Shown here: in pieces, positions 1 through 4,378 of the stretch | How the letters are laid out: each line of letters opens with the position of its first letter | Numbering within the stretch: position 1 is the stretch's first letter | IMG/VR virus record: IMGVR_UViG_3300012984_000001 | Location: 1-64,000 of that record | Direction: 5' to 3' (one strand) | Origin: a virus | DNA length: 64,000 nucleotides | The notes under the pieces: model-generated | Told to the model about the DNA's origin: nothing | What the model saw: the letters and a program-made list of their open reading frames with translations, nothing else | The model's database searches: none | Position numbers and translations under genes: made by a program

Positions 1-2
1 CA

Positions 3-272
3 GACATTGTTACTGAGCACGTATTGGCATTTGCCGAAGAAAATCCAGAAAAATATATTGCTTACACAGAAGACCCTGGAATCAAAATGAAAGGAGTTAT
101 CAAAAGCGCGCTTGCTTCTGGAGATTTGATTTACAGCAATTATCGTTGGTTGAACGCAAATCGAGAAGTTATACTCGAAGTTTCTAAAAATCAAGATGAA
201 ATGGATGAAATGGTCAGATATTTTGAAGGAGGAATCGGAAGAACTTACTATGAGTTCCTTGTAAATAAATAA
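3..272 (+). CDS. C-terminal part of an unknown protein (5' end outside window)
   Basis: The frame is open from the window edge to the TAA at 270-272, so the start lies upstream and only about 89 residues are visible. The visible part is charged, mostly helical in appearance and ends GRTYYEFLVNK. I do not recognise a family. It is co-directional with the virion genes that resume at 2714, so a late virion role is possible but not shown. A promoter starts 15 bases after its stop. Confidence 0.75.
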   Translation, partial: DIVTEHVLAFAEENPEKYIAYTEDPGIKMKGVIKSALASGDLIYSNYRWLNANREVILEVSKNQDEMDEMVRYFEGGIGRTYYEFLVNK

Positions 273-286
273 TTTTTAAAAAACAC

Positions 287-318
287 TTGTTTCTTAAAAT
301 AAAAAATACCTATATTTG
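287..318 (+). promoter_or_regulatory. Bacteroidota-type promoter of the first tRNA transcription unit
   Basis: TTG at 287-289 and TATATTTG at 311-318 are 21 bases apart and fit the -33/-7 consensus (TTG, about 20 bases, TAnnTTTG). Transcription should begin around 324-328, giving a 5' leader of roughly 15-20 bases before the ATG at 342. It should drive leader peptide 1, attenuator 1, array 1 and, by read-through, array 2. Confidence 0.8.
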
Positions 319-341
319 TAACTGAAAATAAACATTAAAAA

Positions 342-416
342 ATGCTAAGTATAAACACGATAAATATGATTGCTAGAGTTGGGGATAACTTCCCAAGCAA
401 GAGGTTTATGGTGTAA
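342..416 (+). CDS. Leader peptide 1 (24 aa), codon sensor for tRNA array 1
   Basis: ATG at 342, TAA at 414-416, just after the promoter. Codons 4-16 (351-389) are ATA AAC ACG ATA AAT ATG ATT GCT AGA GTT GGG GAT AAC, i.e. INTINMIARVGDN. Every codon is read by a tRNA of the ten-gene array downstream: Asn, Thr, Met, Ile, Ala, Arg(TCT), Val, Gly, Asp, and AUA by an Ile2-type CAT tRNA. All ten tRNAs are represented. After the run, codons AAG AGG TTT (399-407) can pair over 9 bp with the 5' arm of the terminator (441-449). A ribosome stalled in the run would leave 399-407 free. A ribosome at the stop would cover it. Role inferred: sensor in ribosome-mediated attenuation. Translation itself is not proven. 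Confidence 0.85.
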   Translation: MLSINTINMIARVGDNFPSKRFMV

Positions 417-438
417 ATTAAACAAATTACAAATATAT

Positions 439-472
439 AAAAGCCTCTTAATAAATTTAAGAGGCTTTTTGT
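439..472 (+). terminator. Attenuator 1: intrinsic terminator upstream of tRNA array 1
   Basis: The arm at 439-450 (AAAAGCCTCTTA) and the arm at 458-469 (TAAGAGGCTTTT) form a perfect 12-bp stem with a 7-base loop, followed by a T-rich run. The hairpin ends only a few bases before tRNA-Ala. A terminator here makes sense only if it is conditional. The competing pairing is 399-407 with 441-449. Confidence 0.85.
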
Positions 473-475
473 TTT

Positions 476-547
476 GGGAGATTCGTATAGTGGTTATTAC
501 AATAGTTTTGCAAACTATAAACACGGTTTCGATTACCGTATCCTCCA
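476..547 (+). tRNA. tRNA-Ala(TGC), array 1
   Basis: Cloverleaf with a 5-bp anticodon stem ATAGT/ACTAT, loop TTTGCAA and T-loop TTCGATT. The acceptor has G3:T70, the alanine identity pair, which fixes the identity over Cys. One A:C mismatch is present in the acceptor. No CCA is encoded. Confidence 0.88.
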
Positions 548-560
548 CAGAAATAAATAT

Positions 561-633
561 TCGTGTGTATTTCAGTTGGTAGAAAGCAATCCTGATAAGA
601 TTGTATGCGAAGGTTCAAGTCCTTCCGCACGAA
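561..633 (+). tRNA. tRNA-Ile(GAT), array 1
   Basis: Acceptor TCGTGTG/CGCACGA, anticodon loop CTGATAA on stem CAATC/GATTG, T-arm GAAGG/CCTTC. Reads ATT/ATC; ATT is in leader peptide 1. CCA not encoded. Confidence 0.9.
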
Positions 634-639
634 CAAATT

Positions 640-711
640 GCGAGTATGGTGTAAAGGCTAACATAGGAGACTTCCAATCTTTTGATAACAGTTCGAGTCT
701 GTTTATTCGCT
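640..711 (+). tRNA. tRNA-Gly(TCC), array 1
   Basis: Acceptor GCGAGTA/TATTCGC with one G:U, anticodon loop CTTCCAA, T-loop TTCGAGT. The anticodon stem has two G:U pairs. Reads GGA/GGG; GGG is in leader peptide 1. Confidence 0.88.
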
Positions 712-715
712 CAAT

Positions 716-787
716 GGTCTATTTGTGTAATGGTAGCAGTACTGGCTTGTCACGCCAGAGGCGAGAGTTCGATTCTCTCATAGACCG
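716..787 (+). tRNA. tRNA-Asp(GTC), array 1
   Basis: Perfect acceptor GGTCTAT/ATAGACC with G73, anticodon stem CTGGC/GCCAG, loop TTGTCAC. G73 is the usual Asp discriminator. GAT is in leader peptide 1. Confidence 0.92.
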
Positions 788-791
788 CAAT

Positions 792-862
792 GGCTTAGGT
801 AGTTTAATGGTAAAACACTTCTCTTGTAAAGAAGATACGGGGTTCGAATCCCACGTAAGCCT
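792..862 (+). tRNA. tRNA-Thr(TGT), array 1
   Basis: Anticodon stem CTTCT/AGAAG with loop CTTGTAA. The acceptor GGCTTA/TAAGCC is sound for six pairs, and the T-stem is imperfect. Reads ACA/ACG; ACG is in leader peptide 1. Confidence 0.85.
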
Positions 863-866
863 CAAT

Positions 867-937
867 ACCTTGTTTGCATAATGGAAGTGCCGATGTTTTA
901 CATGCATCTGGCGGTAGTTCGATTCTACCACAAGGTA
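867..937 (+). tRNA. tRNA-Val(TAC), array 1
   Basis: Perfect acceptor ACCTTGT/ACAAGGT, A73, anticodon loop TTTACAT on stem GATGT/GCATC, T-loop TTCGATT. GTT is in leader peptide 1. Confidence 0.9.
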
Positions 938-943
938 CAAATT

Positions 944-1016
944 GTCGGTATAGCATAAATGGAAATGCAGAACACTTCTAATGTTCCGATTGGCAGTTCG
1001 AATCTGTCTATCGACT
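944..1016 (+). tRNA. tRNA-Arg(TCT), array 1
   Basis: Acceptor GTCGGTA/TATCGAC with one G:U, anticodon stem GAACA/TGTTC, loop CTTCTAA, T-loop TTCGAAT. Reads AGA/AGG; AGA is in leader peptide 1. Confidence 0.9.
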
Positions 1017-1025
1017 CAATTAAAT

Positions 1026-1098
1026 CGCCTCGTAGCTCAATCGGTGGAGCAGCGCACTCATAATGCGAAGGTCAAGAGTTCGAAACTCTTCGAGGCAA
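1026..1098 (+). tRNA. tRNA with CAT anticodon and C1:A72 mismatch (initiator-like, elongator Met or Ile2), array 1
   Basis: With T8-A9 fixed by the D-stem GCTC/GAGC, the acceptor is CGCCTCG/CGAGGCA. That leaves C1 opposite A72, the hallmark of bacterial initiator tRNA. The anticodon loop is CTCATAA. The anticodon stem lacks the three G:C pairs usual for initiators, so elongator Met or lysidine-modified Ile2 remain open. The two AUA codons in leader peptide 1 suggest that one CAT tRNA of this array is Ile2. Confidence 0.85.
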
Positions 1099-1103
1099 CA
1101 AAA

Positions 1104-1176
1104 GATTTCATAGCTTTAATGGTAGAGCGTCCGACTGTTAATCGGGTGGTTGAAGGTTCGAATCCTTCTGAAATCG
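1104..1176 (+). tRNA. tRNA-Asn(GTT), array 1
   Basis: Perfect acceptor GATTTCA/TGAAATC with G73, anticodon loop CTGTTAA on CCGA/TCGG, T-arm GAAGG/CCTTC. AAC and AAT occur three times in leader peptide 1. Confidence 0.92.
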
Positions 1177-1219
1177 CAAAATAAATTTGGTAATCCAAAA
1201 TTTTATTTTAAATTTGCAT

Positions 1220-1292
1220 TGTGAGATAGAGCAGTTGGTAGCTCGTGTGGCTCATAACCATAAGGTCACGGGTTCGAATCCCGTTCTCGCAA
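1220..1292 (+). tRNA. tRNA with CAT anticodon (Met or Ile2), array 1
   Basis: Seven-pair acceptor TGTGAGA/TCTCGCA with a weak T1:A72 pair. D-arm GAGC/GCTC and loop AGTTGGTA resemble Bacteroidota initiator tRNA. Anticodon stem TGTGG/CCATA, loop CTCATAA, T-arm ACGGG/CCCGT. Second CAT tRNA of the array; which of the two reads AUA cannot be told from sequence alone. Confidence 0.9.
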
Positions 1293-1306
1293 CTAAAAAA
1301 TACATT

Positions 1307-1378
1307 ATGAAAAATTTAAGTTTTTGTTTATCTTATTGGTTGTCGTTTAAATACGATACGGGATTTGATATGCAATAA
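1307..1378 (+). CDS. Leader peptide 2 (23 aa), codon sensor for tRNA array 2
   Basis: ATG at 1307, 14 bases after the last array 1 tRNA; TAA at 1376-1378. Codons 4-14 (1316-1348) are TTA AGT TTT TGT TTA TCT TAT TGG TTG TCG TTT, i.e. LSFCLSYWLSF. Each is read by a tRNA of the seven-gene array downstream, and both serine boxes are represented (AGT for GCT; TCT/TCG for TGA). Nine bases after the run, 1358-1365 (ACGGGATT) can pair over 8 bp with the terminator arm 1407-1414. I see no separate promoter, so it is probably transcribed by read-through from array 1, placing array 2 behind two attenuators. Trp plus Cys in so short a peptide would be very unusual by chance. Confidence 0.85.
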   Translation: MKNLSFCLSYWLSFKYDTGFDMQ

Positions 1379-1406
1379 TTAAAAAAAATAATTGTATTTA
1401 AAATTT

Positions 1407-1437
1407 AATCCCGTTCGAAAGTTCGGGATTTTTTTTT
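1407..1437 (+). terminator. Attenuator 2: intrinsic terminator upstream of tRNA array 2
   Basis: AATCCCG (1407-1413) pairs with CGGGATT (1424-1430) across a 10-base loop and is followed by nine T. tRNA-Tyr begins four bases later. The competing antiterminator pairs 1407-1414 with 1358-1365 inside leader peptide 2. Confidence 0.85.
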
Positions 1438-1440
1438 ATT

Positions 1441-1509
1441 GGGAGTAATTCTTCGGAGAAGCCAGCTCTGTAAAAGCTCAAATAGTAGGTTCGATTCCTT
1501 CTACTCCCA
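1441..1509 (+). tRNA. tRNA-Tyr(GTA) without a long variable arm, array 2
   Basis: Perfect acceptor GGGAGTA/TACTCCC, loop CTGTAAA. Only about six bases lie between anticodon and T stems, and the D-arm is compact (TTCT/AGAA). Bacterial tRNA-Tyr normally has a long variable arm, so this is a shortened form. Confidence 0.85.
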
Positions 1510-1512
1510 CTT

Positions 1513-1585
1513 AGGCGTATGGTGAAATGGTAAGCACAACAGTTTTAAGAGCTGTCAATTGCGAGTTCGAGTCTCGCTACGCCCA
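1513..1585 (+). tRNA. tRNA-Leu(TAA) without a long variable arm, array 2
   Basis: Anticodon loop TTTAAGA on ACAGT/GCTGT, T-arm GCGAG/CTCGC, acceptor with an A1:C72 mismatch. The variable region is five bases, unlike normal long-armed tRNA-Leu. Reads TTA/TTG, three times in leader peptide 2. Confidence 0.85.
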
Positions 1586-1591
1586 CAAAAA

Positions 1592-1678
1592 GGAAGGACA
1601 AGCCAATTGGTGGTGGCCGCAGTCTTGAAAACTGTTAGGAGTTAATGACTCGTGTGGGTTCGACTCCCACTTCTTCCG
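1592..1678 (+). tRNA. tRNA-Ser(TGA), array 2
   Basis: Acceptor GGAAGGA/TTCTTCC, G73 as usual for Ser, anticodon loop CTTGAAA, and a long variable arm (87 nt in total). Reads TCN codons; TCT and TCG are in leader peptide 2. Confidence 0.92.
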
Positions 1679-1683
1679 CAAAT

Positions 1684-1766
1684 AGAAAGTGAAACACATA
1701 GGATGTGTGCCTCCCTGCTAAGGAGTGCGAGGGTAAAACCTTTAGTTTCGAATACTACTCTTTCTG
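1684..1766 (+). tRNA. tRNA-Ser(GCT), array 2
   Basis: Anticodon stem CTCC/GGAG with loop CTGCTAA, long variable arm, G73. Acceptor AGAAAG/CTTTCT. Reads AGT/AGC; AGT is in leader peptide 2. Confidence 0.88.
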
Positions 1767-1770
1767 CAAT

Positions 1771-1841
1771 GCTTCTCAACGTAGGTTGTGTCAATCGGTC
1801 TCCAAAACCGTATTGTAAAGGTTCGAATCCTTTGAGTTGCG
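1771..1841 (+). tRNA. tRNA-Trp(CCA), degenerate acceptor and D-arm, array 2
   Basis: Anticodon arm CGGT/ACCG with loop CTCCAAA and T-arm AAAGG/CCTTT are clear. The acceptor GCTTCTC/GAGTTGC has two T:T oppositions, and the D-arm is poor. G73 fits Trp. TGG is in leader peptide 2. Confidence 0.75.
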
Positions 1842-1846
1842 CTATT

Positions 1847-1919
1847 GGGAATATGGCAGATAAGGTTATTGCGGAGGACTGAAAATCCTTAGGAGTTGGG
1901 TCGGTACCAACTGTTCCCA
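1847..1919 (+). tRNA. tRNA-Phe(GAA), array 2
   Basis: Acceptor GGGAATA/TGTTCCC, A73, anticodon loop CTGAAAA on AGGA/TCCT. The T-loop is the unusual GTCGGTA instead of TTCGANN. TTT is in leader peptide 2 twice within the run. Confidence 0.87.
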
Positions 1920-1925
1920 CAAATA

Positions 1926-1994
1926 TCAGGAATGCTGATGGTGAAGCGAATGGATTGCAAACTCATTTTTATCGGTTCGATTCCGATTCCTGAT
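1926..1994 (+). tRNA. tRNA-Cys(GCA), array 2
   Basis: Perfect acceptor TCAGGAA/TTCCTGA with T73, the Cys discriminator. Anticodon loop TTGCAAA with one mismatch at the loop-closing pair. TGT is in leader peptide 2. It is the last gene of array 2, 10 bases from the convergent array 3. Confidence 0.88.
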
Positions 1995-2004
1995 TCTAAA
2001 ATAG

Positions 2005-2076
2005 TGACTCATAAGCGATTCGAACGCCTATCCTCGGATTCGTAGTCCGAAATTCTATCCATTGAAATAATGAGCC
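2005..2076 (-). tRNA. tRNA-Arg(ACG), array 3
   Basis: Minus strand. Acceptor GGCTCAT/ATGAGTC with one G:U, anticodon loop CTACGAA on TCGGA/TCCGA, T-loop TTCGAAT. Reads CGN after A34-to-I editing; CGC is in leader peptide 3. Confidence 0.9.
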
Positions 2077-2079
2077 TTA

Positions 2080-2164
2080 TGGTGCGAAGTGTGGGAGTCG
2101 AACCCACAAAGCTACAATATTCTAAGTATTGCCACTATTCCTTTCGTTGTTAAGCCAACTTCGC
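2080..2164 (-). tRNA. tRNA-Leu(TAG) with encoded CCA and enlarged D region, array 3
   Basis: Acceptor GCGAAGT/ACTTCGC, A73 and an encoded CCA; apart from this gene I see no encoded CCA among the tRNAs here. Anticodon stem CAATA/TATTG, loop CTTAGAA. The D region is longer than normal and the variable region is only about seven bases, not the long arm expected for Leu. CTT is in leader peptide 3. Confidence 0.87.
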
Positions 2165-2169
2165 TTTAG

Positions 2170-2242
2170 GGTGTAATGTGAGAATCGAACTCACGTTTTT
2201 TGCTTCACAGGCAAACGACTTAACCGTTAGTCCAAAAACACC
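2170..2242 (-). tRNA. tRNA-His(GTG), array 3
   Basis: Anticodon stem TTTGC/GCAAA with loop CTGTGAA, D-stem GACT/AGTC, T-arm GTGAG/CTCAC. An extra 5' G pairs with C73, the G-1:C73 identity pair of bacterial tRNA-His. Two U:U oppositions in the acceptor. CAT is in leader peptide 3. Confidence 0.88.
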
Positions 2243-2247
2243 ATTTG

Positions 2248-2319
2248 TAGGAGTATCAAGAATCGAACTTGAATAACTAGAGTCAAAGTCTAGTATAATA
2301 ACCATTATATCATACTCCA
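2248..2319 (-). tRNA. tRNA-Gln(TTG), array 3
   Basis: Acceptor TGGAGTA/TACTCCT with an unpaired first position (U1:U72), anticodon stem CTAGA/TCTAG, loop CTTTGAC, T-arm TCAAG/CTTGA. A weak first pair is normal for Gln. CAA is in leader peptide 3. Confidence 0.9.
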
Positions 2320-2324
2320 ATTTG

Positions 2325-2396
2325 CATTCCGTATGGGAATCGAACCCATGTCTCCTGATAGAAAGTCAGACGTGTTAACCACTTCACTAACGGAAC
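2325..2396 (-). tRNA. tRNA-Glu(TTC), array 3
   Basis: Acceptor GTTCCGT/ACGGAAT (G1:U72), G73, anticodon loop CTTTCTA on CTGA/TCAG, T-arm ATGGG/CCCAT. GAA opens the cognate run of leader peptide 3. Confidence 0.9.
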
Positions 2397-2402
2397 TTTT
2401 TG

Positions 2403-2473
2403 TCTAATAGTCAGGATTTGAACCTGAGTACTCCTCCTTCCAAGGGAGGCATGAAACCGTGCTTCGCTACTAG
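2403..2473 (-). tRNA. tRNA-Pro(TGG), first gene of array 3
   Basis: Acceptor CTAGTAG/CTATTAG, A73, strong anticodon stem CCTCC/GGAGG with loop CTTGGAA, T-arm TCAGG/CCTGA. D-arm short and irregular, C at position 8. CCG is in leader peptide 3. Its 5' end is 7 bases from the terminator hairpin. Confidence 0.88.
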
Positions 2474-2480
2474 AAATAAA

Positions 2481-2509
2481 AAAAACCACTCTGATTAAGA
2501 GTGGTTTTT
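2481..2509 (-). terminator. Attenuator 3: intrinsic terminator upstream of tRNA array 3
   Basis: On the minus strand AAAAACCACTCT (from 2498-2509) pairs with AGAGTGGTTTTT (from 2481-2492), a 12-bp stem with a 5-base loop, followed by more T and then tRNA-Pro. As in the other two arrays, the terminator precedes the genes it would silence. The hairpin is symmetrical, so on the plus strand it could also serve as a stop before 2714. Confidence 0.82.
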
Positions 2510-2532
2510 AAGTTTTTATATTGATAACAACA

Positions 2533-2604
2533 CTATACAGAAATTCCACCCATAAGTAAATTATGTTGCGGAAGGCGTTCAATATTATTTTTAATAGTTT
2601 TCAT
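2533..2604 (-). CDS. Leader peptide 3 (23 aa), codon sensor for tRNA array 3
   Basis: Minus-strand ATG at 2604-2602, TAG at 2535-2533. Codons 9-14 (2580-2563) are GAA CGC CTT CCG CAA CAT, i.e. ERLPQH, one codon for each of the six tRNAs of array 3 and no other. A further CTT follows. Eleven bases after the run, GGGTGG (2551-2546) can pair with CCACTC of the terminator arm (2504-2499), 6 bp including one G:U, so the antiterminator is weaker than in leaders 1 and 2. The ATG lies only five bases after the -7 box, so the mRNA may be leaderless. Confidence 0.83.
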   Translation of the reverse strand: MKTIKNNIERLPQHNLLMGGISV

Positions 2605-2608
2605 GTTG

Positions 2609-2616
2609 CAAACATA
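2609..2616 (-). promoter_or_regulatory. -7 promoter element for leader 3 and tRNA array 3
   Basis: TATGTTTG on the minus strand matches TAnnTTTG. No good TTG lies at the expected distance upstream. Initiation would fall at or just before the ATG of leader peptide 3. Confidence 0.55.
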
Positions 2617-2670
2617 TAAAATATTTTTTATATATACACTATGATTTAAATATTATATTACATTAAACTT

Positions 2671-2696
2671 TTGTTGTTCTTTATTTTTTATCTTTG
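2671..2696 (+). promoter_or_regulatory. Promoter of the virion gene block
   Basis: TTGTTG at 2671-2676 and TATCTTTG at 2689-2696, 18 bases before the ATG of the first connector gene. Spacing is short for the host consensus. The string TATCTTTGTTTT and the TTGTTGTT element recur at the tail-spike promoter (52813-52840), suggesting a shared late promoter class. Confidence 0.75.
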
Positions 2697-2713
2697 TTTT
2701 AAAATAATTAAAG

Positions 2714-3451
2714 ATGATTTCTATCAACAAATTCCGAAATACAATACTGTTCTTGCTTGAAAAGAATAATCGTGGTTTTTTGGGGCCACAAGTTCTTGAT
2801 TCATTTGTTGACTTGGCTCAAATTGAAATTTTTGAGAATCTATTTTTTCAATACAACAAATGGCTAAACAATCAATCAAGACATTTAGCAAATACAGAGT
2901 TTGCGGATATTCCAAAAAACATTAAAGAACAGATTGATTATTTTTCTGAATACTCAACGACAGGGAATTTCACGTATGATGCTCCAAATGATGTATGGAA
3001 ATACAACGGAACTGATATTTTATACAGAACAGAAGGATTGTCGTTGGTAAATTCTTCTGGAAAAAAAGTAGATATTGAGGAAGTTTCTAAAGGTTCCGCA
3101 TGGAATAACATGATAAACTCAAAAATAAATCCACCATCTGTGACATTTCCTATTTACACAAAAATAAAAGATGGGTACCGTGTTGCTCCAAAAGCAACTA
3201 CAGGATATAGCGTTGAATTATTTTTCATAAGAAGACCAAAGGCTCCAAAATGGACTTATATCGAAGATGCAAACGGAAATCCATTGTTTAATGCTGGAGC
3301 GTCCGATAGACAAGATATAGAATTGGATGAAAGTTTGTTTTATCCGCTTGTAATGAAAGTAATGTCGTTTTGTGGACTTTCAATACAAGAATCAGAAATA
3401 TTAACCGCTGCAGCAAATGCAGAAATAGCAATCGATCAGAAGCAATCATAA
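2714..3451 (+). CDS. Putative head-tail connector/ring protein
   Basis: 245 residues, first gene after the late promoter and followed closely by two further virion genes. The N-terminal half is helical (RNTILFLLEKNNRGFLGPQV, then a DLAQIEIFENL helix), the C-terminal half is mixed beta. Size, position before a roughly 300-residue protein and a roughly 1,340-residue muzzle-like protein, and an all-co-directional block match the ring/adaptor proteins of crAss-like podoviruses. Assignment rests on gene order and overall look; no diagnostic motif is visible. Confidence 0.6.
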   Translation: MISINKFRNTILFLLEKNNRGFLGPQVLDSFVDLAQIEIFENLFFQYNKWLNNQSRHLANTEFADIPKNIKEQIDYFSEYSTTGNFTYDAPNDVWKYNGTDILYRTEGLSLVNSSGKKVDIEEVSKGSAWNNMINSKINPPSVTFPIYTKIKDGYRVAPKATTGYSVELFFIRRPKAPKWTYIEDANGNPLFNAGASDRQDIELDESLFYPLVMKVMSFCGLSIQESEILTAAANAEIAIDQKQS

Positions 3452-3454
3452 GTT

Positions 3455-4378
3455 ATGAGTTCAATGAATCCTGCCGAATATTATGAAAATGAAGACAACC
3501 ATGGTAGTTATCAATACGTAAACCTAGAGGAGTTGGTTATAAATTTCTTGACTGACTGGACTGGTGACGGAAAAATTTTAAATAAAGTGTCTCGTGCAAA
3601 AGTTATAGCCAAATTCAAGCAAGGGATAAAAAAGTTTAACATGAACGCATTGCGCGCGAAAAAAACTGTAGAACTAGAACTTGGAGACACTTTAGATATT
3701 ATTATGCCCCCGGATTATCTCAATTGGGTGAGAATTTCTTATGTGAACCCAGAAACAGGTGAATTGATGGGTTTATCCAGAAATGACAAAATCCCTATGG
3801 GAAGTGCGTACTTACAAGATGATAAAGCTGATATTCTTTTCGATGATGAAGGATTTATTTTAGAAGGAACTACGTATTATGATGAATTAAATGACACAAT
3901 AAACTTAAACAAAAGAACTTTTTTAGGTTATATGGATTGTGGATGCATCGGAAATTATGTCGGATATTGGGGTGGTTACGGGTATGATTATTCGTATATG
4001 CCGACTCCTCCTCCTACAAATTTTCTTCTTGACCCGTCTCAAAATGCAAACGGTTATTTCAACATAGACCAAGAACAAGGCAGAATTCATTTTAGTTCAG
4101 ATAATGCGAGTAGAGTTATAATGCTTGACTATATCTCAGATGGTTTGCAACACGCAAAAGATACTGATGTAAAAGTGATAAAACTTGCAGAAGAGGCTCT
4201 TTATAATTTCGTTAACTACGAATTAATGAAGACTCTGAATAATGTTCATATGTATGAGAAACGAGATGCTAGAAGAGCATGGGAAGCGGAATACAAAAAT
4301 GCTAAAATAGCAATGATGGATATTAAAATTGACGACGTTATGTTGTTTTTAAACGCTAAGAATCGATGGGTACATTAA
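3455..4378 (+). CDS. Putative tail/ring (adaptor-like) structural protein
   Basis: 307 residues. The N-terminal part (VNLEELVINFLTDWTGDGK, then SRAKVIAKFKQGIKKFNM) is a helical segment typical of connector proteins, followed by LGDTLDIIMPPDYLNWVRIS, a beta-rich module. A Gly/Tyr-rich stretch sits around residues 170-185. The C-terminus is helical and ends RWVH. It overlaps the next gene by 13 bases, suggesting translational coupling. Likely part of the portal-tail ring stack, judged by gene order. Confidence 0.6.
   Translation: MSSMNPAEYYENEDNHGSYQYVNLEELVINFLTDWTGDGKILNKVSRAKVIAKFKQGIKKFNMNALRAKKTVELELGDTLDIIMPPDYLNWVRISYVNPETGELMGLSRNDKIPMGSAYLQDDKADILFDDEGFILEGTTYYDELNDTINLNKRTFLGYMDCGCIGNYVGYWGGYGYDYSYMPTPPPTNFLLDPSQNANGYFNIDQEQGRIHFSSDNASRVIMLDYISDGLQHAKDTDVKVIKLAEEALYNFVNYELMKTLNNVHMYEKRDARRAWEAEYKNAKIAMMDIKIDDVMLFLNAKNRWVH

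Noticed and set aside
476-547. tRNA-Cys(GCA) reading for the first tRNA
   Set aside because: Shifting the loop breaks the 5-bp anticodon stem, and G3:U70 supports alanine.
474-881. Long frames across the tRNA arrays, for example a 135-residue one on plus
   Set aside because: They run straight through several perfect tRNA cloverleaves and have no protein-like composition.
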